Assembly: GCF_029525555.1 (NCBI RefSeq)
Contig: NZ_JAPDHZ010000002.1
Location: 285,868 to 349,867, forward strand
Length of the DNA stretch: 64,000 nt
Origin: Cohnella ginsengisoli
GTDB taxonomy: Bacteria; Bacillota; Bacilli; Paenibacillales; Paenibacillaceae
Direction: 5' to 3'
The number at the start of each line of letters is the position of its first letter. Positions within the stretch are counted from its first letter, which is position 1. This document shows, piece by piece, positions 1 through 9,433 of this stretch. A model generated the notes under the pieces. The model had not been told where the DNA came from, did not search any database, and was given only the letters and a program-made list of their open reading frames with translations. A program made the position numbers and the translations under genes.

Positions 1-35
1 TGCGACGTTTCGTGAACGGCTTTGCCTTCGATCAT
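1..35 (-). CDS. 5' end of the next gene of the operon, possibly prephenate dehydrogenase (tyrA); cut by the window edge
   Basis: An ATG three bases after the hisC stop opens a frame that stays open to the window edge (MIEGKAVHETS...). Only about 11 residues are visible, so no domain can be recognised. In B. subtilis tyrA follows hisC directly, and that synteny is the only reason for suggesting tyrA. Confidence 0.35.
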   Translation of the reverse strand, partial: MIEGKAVHETS

Positions 36-38
36 ACC

Positions 39-1138
39 CTACGCTTGCACCCCGATTTCCTGCAGAACGGCTTCAAGCGCTTCCGCGACCTTCGCGTTCT
101 GCTCTGCGCTCCCGACCGTGATGCGGATGCGCGTCGGATAGCCGCGCTGGCCGGCCCGGATGATGACGCCTTTGCGGAGCAGCGCGTCGAATACTTCCAG
201 CGAAGGACGCTTTACGTCAACCATAATAAAGTTGCCGTGCGCGGGGGAAGTAGTCGAGTCCCAGCCTGTCGAACTCGGCACGAAGAAACGCAAGTCCTTC
301 GCGGTTAGCCGTGCGGCAGCGGTCGAGGAACTCGTCGTCGTTCAGCGAAGCGAGCGCGGCCGCCTGGCCGAATCTCGACGTGTTGAACGGCTCGCGGACC
401 TGGTTGATCGAGCGAATCAAGCCCGGCGCCCCGATGCCGTAGCCAATGCGAAGCGAGGCGAGTCCATAGATCTTCGAGAACGTACGCAGCAGGATGAGAT
501 TCGGATAGCGATTCAGCAGCGCCAATCCGTCCGAATAGGACGGATCCTCCACGTATTCGCAATAAGCCTCGTCCAGCACGACAAGGACGCGGTCCGGCAC
601 TTGGTCGAGGAACGCCGTCAACTCGTCGTCGCTCACGATCGTGCCCGTCGGATTGTTCGGATTGCAGACCCATACGATCTTCGTCTTGTCGTTGACTTTG
701 GCCAGCATCGCCGGCAGATCGTGCTTGCCGTCGGCGAGCGGCACTTCGACGCTGACGCCGTTTTCGATCGTGACGTTATGCTTGTACTGCGGGAACGTCT
801 CGACGGCCATGACCGTCTCGTCTCCCGGCTGCAAGTAAGCGCGCGCGATCATCAATATAATTTCGTCGGAGCCGGCCCCGAAAATAATCTGATCGGCGTT
901 CACGCCCGTTCGTTTCGCGATCGCGTTCGTCAGCTCGACGGCCGCGCCGTCCGGATAGATGCTGATTTGCTCGAGCTCGCGGCGAATCGCGTCCGCCGCC
1001 TTCGGGGGAGCTGCCGAAAGGATTTTCGTTGGAAGCCAGCTTGATGACCTCGTCGAGGCCAAGCTCGCGCTTTACTTCTTCGATCGGCTTGCCGGGTTGA
1101 TAGACGGGCAAATCGACGATATTCGGTTTGGGCTGCAT
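39..1138 (-). CDS. hisC: Histidinol-phosphate aminotransferase HisC (two homopolymer frameshifts)
   Basis: PLP-dependent class I/II aminotransferase that converts imidazole-acetol phosphate to histidinol phosphate; in Bacilli the enzyme also serves Tyr/Phe synthesis, which fits its place behind trpA. The N-terminus holds ASNENPFG, the middle NPNNPTG, and the PLP lysine lies in [13 protein letters not shown]. The reading is split into three frames. Deleting one G from each five-G run (plus strand 1004-1008 and 243-247) gives GSSPKAADAI and LDYFPAHGNF, the usual family sequence, with about 366 residues in total. A GGGAGG site precedes the ATG. The breaks are most likely sequencing errors. Confidence 0.9.
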
Positions 1139-1167
1139 CGGATGGTTTCCTCCCTGGCTTCATCATA

Positions 1168-1193
1168 AAGGACGGAGCGATTGTCCGCTCCGT
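1168..1193 (-). terminator. Intercistronic hairpin between trpA and hisC
   Basis: The RNA has a perfect 10-bp stem (GGACGGAGCG / CGCTCCGTCC) with a six-base loop, followed by TTTATG, which is only a weak U-tract. It lies in the only sizeable gap of the otherwise overlapping trp genes. It could be a partial terminator that lowers hisC expression, or a stem that protects the trp mRNA 3' end. Confidence 0.5.
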
Positions 1194-1335
1194 CCCAAGA
1201 ACAACATGCTTCTATTGTGACATATCTCTATGTCGCTGTACAGATGCAAAGCTTTCAAGCGAGCGCCTACCGCTCGCTGGCTTTTCCGTTCCCACGCATC
1301 CGCCCGATAGCTGCCGGCGTCCGCTCGCTTCCCTA

Positions 1336-2181
1336 CTAGGCTTTCTCGGATTTGCGCGGCTTCAAATCCGCGATAAACGCCTGTACCGCGGCCAGCCCGG
1401 CCTCCGTCAGCGCGTTATCGCCGAGCGCCTCCGGCGGCAGCGACGCTTCGACCTGGCGCACGATCGCGCTGCCGACGATGACGCCATCTGCCACGCCCGC
1501 GAATCGCTCCGCCTGCTCGCGCGAGGAGATGCCGAAGCCGACGCAGATCGGCACGCTGGACGCGCGGCGGACCGTCTCCAAAAACCGGTCGATGCCCGCG
1601 TGAAAATCGGAACGCACGCCGGTCACGCCGAGCGACGACACGCAATAGACGAAGCCTTTCGCCTTGGAAGCGATCCGTTCGACGCGCGCTTCGGACGTCG
1701 GCGCGACGAGCGGAATGAGATGGACGCCCGTCCGCTCCGCGATCCCGCGCACTTCAGTATCCTCTTCGAGTGGCAGGTCGGGAATGATGACCCCGCTGAA
1801 GCCATGCTCTTGCAGCAGGCCGAAAAACCGCTCGAGTCCGAGCTGCAGCGCCGGATTAAAGTACGTGAACAAAATGAAAGGCATCCGTACGCCTGCCGCG
1901 CGCGCCTTGCTCGCGACGCCAATGCAGTCGGTCAACGAAATCCGGTGACGGAGCGCCCGCTCGGAGGCGCGCTGGATGACCGGACCGTCGGCCAGCGGAT
2001 CCGAATAGGGCACGCCGAGCTCGATCATATGCGCGCCGGCCGCTTCGGCGGCGGCAATCAGCTTGACCGAGGTGTCAAGGTCGGGATCGCCCATCGTCAG
2101 GAAAGGAATGAGCGCCGTCTCTCCCCTTGCGGCAAGCTCCGCAAATACGGTGTCGATCGCGTTCGCCGTGGCCGTGCTCAT
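1336..2181 (-). CDS. trpA: Tryptophan synthase alpha subunit TrpA
   Basis: Cleaves indole-3-glycerol phosphate to indole and glyceraldehyde 3-phosphate and channels indole to TrpB in the alpha2beta2 complex. It is a TIM barrel of 281 residues, slightly longer than the usual 265-270. The signature [17 protein letters not shown] (catalytic Glu and Asp near residues 53-64) and the phosphate-binding GFGIS and GSAIV segments are all present. Its start overlaps the trpB stop by four bases (ATGA), so translation is probably coupled. Confidence 0.97.
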   Translation of the reverse strand: MSTATANAIDTVFAELAARGETALIPFLTMGDPDLDTSVKLIAAAEAAGAHMIELGVPYSDPLADGPVIQRASERALRHRISLTDCIGVASKARAAGVRMPFILFTYFNPALQLGLERFFGLLQEHGFSGVIIPDLPLEEDTEVRGIAERTGVHLIPLVAPTSEARVERIASKAKGFVYCVSSLGVTGVRSDFHAGIDRFLETVRRASSVPICVGFGISSREQAERFAGVADGVIVGSAIVRQVEASLPPEALGDNALTEAGLAAVQAFIADLKPRKSEKA

Positions 2182-3380
2182 GGCAGATCCCCTCCCAAAT
2201 ATCCGATGATCGATTCAACGTCCTTGTCTCCGCGCCCGGAAAGGCTGATGACGATCGTCTTGTCCTTCGGCAGCGTCGGCGCCAGCTTCAGCGTGTGCGC
2301 GACGGCATGCGCCGATTCGAGCGCCGGGATGATGCCTTCCTTGCGGGACAGCAGCTGGAGCGCGTCAAGCGCCTCCGCGTCCGTGATCGGCACGTACTCC
2401 GCGCGTTTGACGTCCTTCAGGTAAGCATGCTCCGGCCCGATGCCCGGATAGTCGAGACCCGCGGAGATCGAATGCGCTTCTTGCACCTGTCCGCCTTCAT
2501 CCTGGAGCACGTAGCTCATCGATCCCTGGAAGACGCCCGGCGTCCCCTTGGTCATCGTCGCCGCGTGCTTGTCGGTGTCGACGCCCCGTCCTGCCGCTTC
2601 GACGCCGATCAGGCGTACGGACGTATCCGCTACGAACGGATGGAAAATGCCCATCGCATTGCTGCCGCCGCCGACCGCCGCGACGATGACGTCGGGCAGC
2701 CTGCCTTCCGCTTCGAGAATCTGATCCTTCGTCTCGAGGCCGATGACGCGCTGGAAATCCCGAACCATCATCGGGTAAGGATGCGGGCCCGTTACCGAGC
2801 CGAGAATGTAATACGTGTCGTCGACGTGGCTGACCCAGTAGCGAAGCGTCTCGTTGCAGGCGTCCTTCAGCGTGCGGGTACCCGAGGTAACGGGAACGAC
2901 CTCGGCGCCTAGCAGCTTCATGCGGAAAACGTTCAGCGCCTGGCGCTTCGTGTCCTCCTCGCCCATGAACACCTTGCATTCGAGGCCGAGCAGCGCGGCG
3001 ACCGTCGCGGAAGCGACGCCATGCTGGCCCGCGCCCGTCTCGGCGATGATCTTCTTCTTGCCCATCCGCTTCGCCAGCACCGCTTGACCGATCGTATTGT
3101 TGATCTTGTGGGCGCCGGTATGGTTCAAGTCCTCGCGCTTCAAATAGATCTTGGCTCCCCCGAGATGCTCGGTGAGGCGCTCCGCGTAGTACAGCGGCGT
3201 CGGACGTCCCGAATATTGCTTGAGCAAATAACGCACTTCCGCCAGAAAATCGGGATCGTCCTTGTAACGGTCGTATGCTTCCTCCAGCTCGTACAGCGCG
3301 TTCATCAGCGTCTCGGGCACGTACCGCCCGCCGAAGCTGCCGAATCGGCCGTAAGTGTCCGGCACTTGAGTCGTCGTCAT
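2178..3380 (-). CDS. trpB: Tryptophan synthase beta subunit TrpB
   Basis: PLP enzyme that condenses indole with serine to make tryptophan. At 400 residues it has family length. The N-terminus ([14 protein letters not shown]), the PLP lysine in HTGAHKINN (about residue 91), GAGQHGVA, and the phosphate-binding GGGSNA all match the TrpB1 type. It overlaps trpF and trpA by four bases each, within the continuous trpEDCFBA unit. Confidence 0.98.
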   Translation of the reverse strand: MTTTQVPDTYGRFGSFGGRYVPETLMNALYELEEAYDRYKDDPDFLAEVRYLLKQYSGRPTPLYYAERLTEHLGGAKIYLKREDLNHTGAHKINNTIGQAVLAKRMGKKKIIAETGAGQHGVASATVAALLGLECKVFMGEEDTKRQALNVFRMKLLGAEVVPVTSGTRTLKDACNETLRYWVSHVDDTYYILGSVTGPHPYPMMVRDFQRVIGLETKDQILEAEGRLPDVIVAAVGGGSNAMGIFHPFVADTSVRLIGVEAAGRGVDTDKHAATMTKGTPGVFQGSMSYVLQDEGGQVQEAHSISAGLDYPGIGPEHAYLKDVKRAEYVPITDAEALDALQLLSRKEGIIPALESAHAVAHTLKLAPTLPKDKTIVISLSGRGDKDVESIIGYLGGDLP

Positions 3381-4135
3381 GATTGCTGCTTCACCCTTTC
3401 CGCGAATGCGGCGATTTTAGTCGCGTCCTTGACGCCGTTCGTCTCGACGCCGCTTGAAATGTCAACGCCGTCAGGCTTATAGGCCGACAGCAGTTCCCTT
3501 ACGTTGTCCGGATCCAGGCCGCCCGCCACGAACAAACGAATGCCGGCAGACTCGGCCGCCCGCTCGTAGGCCGGAATCGTTCCCCATGGAAAGGCGCGTC
3601 CCGTGCCGCCGCCGGCCGTGTCGATCAGCACGGCGGATACGGCGCCGGCGTAGGCTGCCAGCCGCGAGGGCCCGTTATCTGCCGCTTCGCCTTCGGCCGC
3701 AAATCCGCCCGATGCTATGTCTTCGCCGCCAGCGGACAGCGCGCGCCATACTTCTACGTTAAAGCGACGGCCGACCTCCCGGCAAAAATCCGGCGTCTCC
3801 CCTTTGCCGTGCAGCTGCACGACGTCTAGCTCCGCGGCCGCGAGCGCGGCTTCGAGGGCCTCGAGCGTCGGGTCGACGAACACGCCGACGGCAAGCGGCG
3901 GCCGGCCTCCCGCCATCCTGGATTCGCGCGACGCGCGGATCAGCTCTCCCGCCAGCTCCGGCGCCACGTAGCGCCGGCTTTTCTGCGCGAAGATGAAGCC
4001 GATATAGTCGACGGGCATGCCGTCCATCGATTTCAGCGTCTCGGCCTGCATGATGCCGCATATTTTTACCGCCGGACGCGCGGATGGATCCGCCGTAGTC
4101 AGCGGCGTCCGATTTCTATCGTCCGTACCGTTCAT
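3377..4135 (-). CDS. trpF: Phosphoribosylanthranilate isomerase TrpF
   Basis: Catalyses the Amadori rearrangement of N-(5-phosphoribosyl)anthranilate to CdRP. The catalytic Cys lies in VKICGI (about residue 26), the catalytic Asp in [15 protein letters not shown], and the phosphate site in [11 protein letters not shown]. At 252 residues it is about 40 longer than typical TrpF: roughly 20 extra residues precede VKICGI, and an Ala/Gly/Glu-rich insertion lies near residue 140. Four-base overlaps tie it to trpC and trpB. Confidence 0.95.
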   Translation of the reverse strand: MNGTDDRNRTPLTTADPSARPAVKICGIMQAETLKSMDGMPVDYIGFIFAQKSRRYVAPELAGELIRASRESRMAGGRPPLAVGVFVDPTLEALEAALAAAELDVVQLHGKGETPDFCREVGRRFNVEVWRALSAGGEDIASGGFAAEGEAADNGPSRLAAYAGAVSAVLIDTAGGGTGRAFPWGTIPAYERAAESAGIRLFVAGGLDPDNVRELLSAYKPDGVDISSGVETNGVKDATKIAAFAERVKQQS

Positions 4136-4944
4136 CCTGCGGCTCCCGTCTTTACGACAGGACCGAGCAGACCTTCGATCGCCGCGCCGACGTCCGGCTG
4201 CCGCATGAAGTGCTCGCCGACGAGCACGGCTTGCGCGCCCGCCCGGCCGACGAACGCGATATCGTCCCGAGAAGCGATCGCGCTCTCGCTGACGGCCGTG
4301 ACGCCCTGCGGCATGAGGGCGATCAGCTGCTCCGTGACCGACAGATCGGTCTCGAACGTGTGCAGGTTGCGGTTGTTGACGCCGATGAGCGTCGCGAGCC
4401 CGACTTCGAGCACCGTCTCGAGCTCGGGACGGTCGTGGACCTCGACGAGCACGTCCAGCCCGATGTCGCGCGCGAGCCGATGATAGGCGTCGAGCTGACG
4501 CTTGTCCAGTATGGCCGCGATGAGCAGGATCGCGTCGGCGCCGATGAGCCGCGCTTCGTAGATTTGACGCTCGTCGATCGTAAAGTCTTTGCGCAGCAGC
4601 GGGACGTTCACGCCTTCGCGGACGCCGCGCAAATAATCGTTGCTGCCTTGAAAATACTGAACGTCCGTCAGCACCGAGATGCAGTCCGTGCCGGCTGCCT
4701 CGTAGGCTTTAGCAAGCTGAACCGGATGGAAGTCCGGCCGGATGAGCCCCTTGGACGGGCTCGCCTTCTTCACCTCGGCGATCAATCCGACCGGACGGTT
4801 GCGGCGGCCCGCTTGAAGCGCCGCTTCGAAGCCCAGGCAAGCGGGCAGGCTCGCGATCTCGCGCTCCGCCGCGCTCAAGTTCATCGAAGACTTCAACGCC
4901 TCCGCTTCTTCTTTCTTCGTCGCTACGATCCGATCAAGAAACAT
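4132..4944 (-). CDS. trpC: Indole-3-glycerol phosphate synthase TrpC
   Basis: Closes the indole ring by converting CdRP to indole-3-glycerol phosphate. It is a 270-residue TIM barrel. Family motifs are AEVKKASPSKG (catalytic Lys), LRKDFTID (catalytic Lys), LVEVHD, IGVNNRNLHTFETD, and SESAI. It is a stand-alone TrpC, not fused to TrpF. Its start lies within the 3' end of trpD (11-base overlap) and its stop overlaps trpF. Confidence 0.97.
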   Translation of the reverse strand: MFLDRIVATKKEEAEALKSSMNLSAAEREIASLPACLGFEAALQAGRRNRPVGLIAEVKKASPSKGLIRPDFHPVQLAKAYEAAGTDCISVLTDVQYFQGSNDYLRGVREGVNVPLLRKDFTIDERQIYEARLIGADAILLIAAILDKRQLDAYHRLARDIGLDVLVEVHDRPELETVLEVGLATLIGVNNRNLHTFETDLSVTEQLIALMPQGVTAVSESAIASRDDIAFVGRAGAQAVLVGEHFMRQPDVGAAIEGLLGPVVKTGAAG

Positions 4945-5984
4945 GTCCGAGCTCCTCCGTCCGCTTGATCCATTCCGCCAGCTTCGCGCTTGCTGCGCCC
5001 GAGTCGATCGTCTCCGCGGCGAGCTTGACGCCCTCCGCCAGGCTGTTAGCCCGGCCCGCTACATAAATGCATGCGCCTGCGTTAGCCAGAACGACGTCGC
5101 GGTAGGCGCCGCGCTCACCGGCCAGAATGCGGCGCACGATGACGGCGTTTTCGGCCGCGTCGCCGCCGATCAGCTCCCCGAGCGGCAGTGTCGCAAGGCC
5201 CAGATCTTCAGGCGTAATATCGTAAGTCGTGACGACGCCGTCCTTCAGCTCCGACACTTGCGTCGGCGCGGAAAGGCTGATCTCGTCGAGTCCGTCATGG
5301 CTGCCGACGACCATCGCCCGCTTCAAGCCAAGCCTGCCGAGCACGGCGGCGACGACATCGGTCTTGGTCCTGTCGTACAAGCCCATCAGCTGGCGATCGG
5401 CGCCTGCCGGATTCGCGAGCGGCCCGAGCATATTGAAGATCGTGCGGACGCCGAGCTCGCGGCGCGGGCCAGCAGCGTGCTTCAGGGCGGGATGGTACAG
5501 CTGGGCGAACATGAACGTGATGCCCGTATCGCGCAGGCAAGACGCGGCTTGGTCCGCCGTAAGCTGAATGTTCACGCCAAGCGCCTCGAGCACGTCCGCG
5601 CTGCCGGCTTTGCCGCTCATCGCGCGGTTGCCGTGCTTCGCGACCCTGGCGCCCGCCGCCGCCGCGACGATCGCCGACGAGGTGGAAATATTGAATTTAT
5701 GAATGCCCGATCCGCCCGTGCCGCAGGTATCCAGCAGGTCCTCGTGAGGAGCCGCCACCTTGCTTCCGAAGTCCCGCAGCGCCTCCGCGAAGCCGGTGAT
5801 TTCTTCGATGCTCTCGCCTTTGAGCCGGAGCGCGACCATCGCCGCGCCGATCTGCGCAGGCGTCGCTTCGCCCCGCATGATGAGGCTCATCACGCCATGC
5901 GCTTCTTCCTTCAGCAGATCGTGGCCGGCCATCGAGCTTCGCCATCGCTTGCGGCATCGTAATATTCGCGTCTATTACCGTCAT
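4934..5984 (-). CDS. trpD: Anthranilate phosphoribosyltransferase TrpD (frameshift near the N-terminus)
   Basis: Transfers phosphoribose from PRPP to anthranilate. The PRPP-binding loop DTCGTGGSG, KHGNRAMS and GPLANPA are clear. The main frame begins AGHDLLKEEAHG, but its ATG at 5932 has no ribosome-binding site and the first helix would be cut short. Upstream, ATG codons at 5990 and 5984 follow GGGAGGG and encode a plausible N-terminus ending MPQAMAKL in another frame. One extra base near 5933-5936 would join the two. Unlike most breaks here, this one is not in a long homopolymer. The start at 5984 has better spacing than 5990. Confidence 0.88.
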
Positions 5985-6017
5985 CGTCATACCCTCCCGA
6001 GCTTTATTTTGAGCCGA

Positions 6018-7602
6018 TCAATCGTAGTCCAGGTTCGTGCCGCGGTCGCCCGCCATGACGATCAGCCTGCCTTGCTTCGTCTTCGCAGGCGAAGGGAACA
6101 TCGCTTCCGCGGCGCGGATGGCCTTGAGGCAGCCCTTGGCCTTATTGACCGTCTCTTCATATTCGCTCTCCGGCACGGAATCCCATACGATCCCCGCTCC
6201 CGCTTGCACGTAGGCTTTGCCGCCCTTGAACACGATCGTGCGGATCGTGATGCACGTATCCATGTTGCCGGAGAAGCCGAAGTAGCCGATGGCGCCCGCG
6301 TACGCGCCCCGCGCCTCGCGCTCAAGCTCGGAGATGATCTCCATCGCGCGCAGCTTCGGCGCGCCGGACACGGTGCCTGCCGGCAGGCAGGACAGGAACG
6401 CGTCGAAAAACGTTTTGTCCGGTGCGAGCTTGCCCGTGACGTTGGACACGATGTGCATGACGTGCGAGTACCGCTCGATCTCCATGTACGAATCGCAGCG
6501 CACGGTGCCGAATTCGGAGACGCGCCCCAGGTCGTTGCGGCCCAGATCGACGAGCATGACATGCTCCGCGCGCTCCTTCTCGTCCGCGAGCAGCTCCTGG
6601 GCGAGAGCGGCGTCTTCTTCGGGCGTTCGGCCCCTCGGACGCGTGCCCGCGATCGGCCGGGTCTCGACGCGGTCGCCGTCGACTTTGACGAGCAGCTCGG
6701 GCGAGGCGCCTACGATCACCTCGTCGCCCAGCTTCAGCATGTACATGTAGGGCGAAGGGTTCATCGTCCGCAGCATCCGGTACACTTGAAGCGGATCGAC
6801 CTCCGTCTCGATGTGAAAGCGCTGGGAGAGCACGACTTGGAAAATATCGCCCGCCCTGATGTATTCCTTCGCTTGGCCCACGTTCGCGATGAACTGCTCT
6901 TTGGTCAGGTTCGACCTTACATCCCCGAGTTCGGGATCCGCGGGCGGCGTACCCACGGCAGGCGCAGATGGCGGCAGCGGCTGACGCATGCGCGCGATCG
7001 TATCGTCCATGCTTGCGGAAACCTTATCGAATTCGCGTTCGATCTCTTCTTCGGTTGCGCCGTCTGATACATGCACGTTGCCGATGACGAGCACCTGCTG
7101 CTTGAAGTGGTCGAAAACGACGATTCGGTCGCAGAACATGAAGTGCATGTCGTCCATGTTCAGGTCGTCCTCGCGATGCGGCGGCAGCCTGCGCTCGTAA
7201 TACTGCAGCAGGTCGTAACCGAAAAATCCGATCGCGCCGCCCGTAAACGGCGGAAGGTCAGGCAGCGCGGGACTGCGATAGCCCCGGAGTCGCTCTCGCA
7301 GGAGCTTCAGCGGATCCGTCGTCTCGAACGTCTCCTCGCGTCCTCCCTGCTCGATGGTCACTTTGTTTGTTTTCAGCCGAAGCACCATGAACGGATCCGT
7401 GCCGATGAACGAATATCTCGCCCATTTGATGCCGCCCTCCACGCTTTCGAGCAAGAAGGCGCGCCCCCCCCTGGCCGAGCTGCTGGAAGACGCGAATCGG
7501 CGTCTCCGTGTCCGCCATCAACCTTCTGACGACCGGAATGACATTATAGGCGGCGGACAGCCGAATAACCTCCTGAAGCTCTTTCCCGCGCTGCTGTTCC
7601 AT
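6018..7602 (-). CDS. trpE: Anthranilate synthase component I TrpE (one frameshift)
   Basis: Converts chorismate with ammonia or glutamine to anthranilate. The chorismate-binding core shows RPIAGTRPRG, the long catalytic segment around HVMLVDLGRNDLGRV, and GTVSGAPK. The N-terminus (MEQQRGKELQEVIRLS, then VIPVVRRLMADTETP) is in a second frame. Removing one C from the seven-C run at 7464-7470 joins it as GQGGRAFLLESVEGG. The restored protein has about 527 residues. The ATG follows AGGGGAGAG. No trpG lies in the operon, as in B. subtilis, where the glutaminase is shared with folate synthesis elsewhere. Confidence 0.95.
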
Positions 7603-7689
7603 CTCTTGTCTCTCCCCTCTCCAGATCCGCAACCGATGCGAACCCGCCGATGCGCCGGCTCTGATACCGGCGATTGAATCACGAGCCTT

Positions 7690-7726
7690 GAAAACGCAAA
7701 AATCACCTCTGCGACCGCAGAGGTGA
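7690..7726 (-). terminator. trp operon attenuator (Rho-independent terminator in the trpE leader)
   Basis: The RNA reads CACCTCTGCG, a short loop, CGCAGAGGTG, then ATTTTTGCGTTTT: a perfect stem of about ten pairs with a U-tract, about 90 bases before trpE. Its 5' arm (CACCTCTGC) can instead pair at eight of nine positions with GCAGAGATG in the GAG-triplet array upstream. That gives the mutually exclusive antiterminator expected for TRAP control. Confidence 0.9.
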
Positions 7727-7773
7727 CATCATGGATAAGGGATATGTAGACGCGCAATCGCCCGGACGAATGT

Positions 7774-7859
7774 CTCGGTTCGCTCGCTGCCTATGCCGAC
7801 TTCACGATCCGCAAGGAACCGTATTCGGCCGCTCCGCTCATCTCATCTCTGCTCGTCTC
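7774..7859 (-). promoter_or_regulatory. TRAP binding site in the trp leader RNA
   Basis: The leader RNA carries six GAG triplets at an exact 5-nt period (plus-strand CTC at 7857, 7852, 7847, 7842, 7837 and 7832). Further TAG and GAG triplets at 7791, 7783 and 7774 have looser spacing. Eleven-subunit TRAP binds (G/U)AG repeats spaced by two or three bases when loaded with tryptophan. The mtrB gene for TRAP is in this window. TRAP binding here would block the antiterminator and let the downstream attenuator form. Confidence 0.9.
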
Positions 7860-7916
7860 ACCCGCGCGTAAGTCGTCGTCCCTCCGGCCGACGGTTCTGC
7901 GCCAAGTAATGTTTCT

Positions 7917-7946
7917 ACTATAGCATCGCCGGAGGGAGGGCGTCAA
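7917..7946 (-). promoter_or_regulatory. Sigma-A promoter of the trp operon
   Basis: TTGACG and TATAGT are separated by 18 bp on the minus strand. The -35 box overlaps the end of aroH. Transcription would start about 50 bases before the GAG-triplet array, so the leader contains the whole TRAP site and attenuator. Read-through from aroC-aroB-aroH would meet the same attenuator. Confidence 0.75.
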
Positions 7947-8314
7947 CGGGCGGACGAGAGATCCGGCCGAAGCTTGACCGCTTCGCCGAGATAGACATGG
8001 CGAATCTCCGCTTGCGTCGCATCCGTATTCACGTGAACCATGAGCCGTATGCAGCGCTCGAGCCCGCCTTTGACGGGAATCTCCACGGAACACATCAACG
8101 GCACCAGCTCCCAGCCCGCCATTCTCCGAATTGCGCTGGCCGGGAACGTCGCGTCCAAATCCGGCGTCACCGTGATGAATACGCTGCAAATGTCCTCGGG
8201 GCGCGTACCGTTCTCTTCGACGATCGCGTCCAGCAGCTCGATCGTCGCTTCTAATATAGGTGCTGCTTCATTGGCGTCCACCGTAATGGCGCCTCGAATG
8301 CCTCTCATGCTCAT
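7943..8314 (-). CDS. aroH: Chorismate mutase AroH
   Basis: Monofunctional AroH-type (trimeric) mutase that converts chorismate to prephenate for Phe and Tyr. At about 123 residues it has the length of B. subtilis AroH. Family segments are MRGIRGAITV (Arg7 region), ATIELLDAIVEENG, SVFITVTPDLDATFPA, and VPLMCSVEIPVKGGLERCIR. The ATG at 8314 was chosen because AGGAGG lies ten bases upstream, within the end of aroB. It sits five bases behind aroB. Confidence 0.95.
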   Translation of the reverse strand: MSMRGIRGAITVDANEAAPILEATIELLDAIVEENGTRPEDICSVFITVTPDLDATFPASAIRRMAGWELVPLMCSVEIPVKGGLERCIRLMVHVNTDATQAEIRHVYLGEAVKLRPDLSSAR

Positions 8315-8319
8315 GCGCT

Positions 8320-9433
8320 TCAAGCCTCCTCTGTCAACCCTTCGACGGTCTCTCTTACCCATGCTGCGCTTACGTCGCGTCTAATCTCGACGCTGCCGAT
8401 CGACGTCGGCACGACGAATACCATGCTGCCTTCGCTGAACTTTTTGTCGTGCTGCATCGCCTTCATGATCTCGACGGCGTCAAGGTGGGCAGGTATGCGA
8501 ACCGGCAATCCGAACTTGCGGAAGATCGCTTCCGTTCGATCGGCGATCTCTTCTCCATAGCCGAACCGGGCCGCAAGACGCGCGGAGCCGACCATTCCGA
8601 TCGCGATCGCTTCGCCGTGCAGCAGCTCGCCGTAGCCGGCCGCAGCCTCGAGCGCATGCCCGATCGTATGGCCAAGATTGAGGATCGCGCGAAGATCGTT
8701 TTCCCGCTCGTCCCTGGAGACGACGATCGACTTGACCTTGCAGCCTTCATAGAGCGCGTATCCGAGCGCGTCGGGCTCGAGCGCGAGCAGTCGCTCCGCA
8801 TTGTGCTCGCACCACTCCACGAATGAGGCGTCCCAGATGAGGCCGTGCTTGATCACCTCGGACAAGCCGGACCGGACCTCCCGTTCAGGCAGGCTCACGA
8901 GCGCGTCCAGATCGTACAGCACCGCTTCGGGCTGATGGAAGGCGCCGATAATGTTCTTCGCGAGACTGTGGTTGACCGCGGTCTTGCCGCCGACGCTGCT
9001 GTCGTGCGCGAGTATCGTCGTCGGCATCTGCACGAAGCGAACGCCGCGCATGTAGACGGCCGCCAGGAAACCTGCCAGGTCGCCTACGACGCCGCCGCCC
9101 AGCGCGACGACCGTCGATTTGCGGTCGAGTCCGCCCGTCAGCGCATCGGCGACGAGCGCGTCAAGCTGCGCAAGCGACTTGGACGATTCGCCCGAAGGCA
9201 CAACGGACATGGTCACCCGGTAACCCGCTTTTTGCAGCGATTTTTTGATGTTGTCCGCATACAAGCCATGAACGGACGCGTCGGTGACGAGCAGCAGCGG
9301 CGAGCCTGCAGGCAAGCCCAGCCGCTCAAAGTATTCGCCGGACTTCGCGTGCAGGCCCGACCCGATATAGATCGGATAGGAGCGTTCGCCAAGATCGACG
9401 GTCAGTTCGCGGACTTCCCCCCGCGGCGGCCAT
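8320..9433 (-). CDS. aroB: 3-Dehydroquinate synthase AroB (one frameshift)
   Basis: NAD- and metal-dependent cyclisation of DAHP to 3-dehydroquinate. The nucleotide-binding GGGVVGDLAGF, TTILAHDSSVGGKTAVN, metal ligands around EVIKHG, and NLGHTIGHALE are present. The ATG directly follows the aroC stop codon. Removing one C from the six-C run at 9417-9422 gives MAAAGEVRELTVDLGERSY and joins it to the remaining frame, for about 370 residues. It lies between aroC and aroH as in B. subtilis. Confidence 0.95.
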
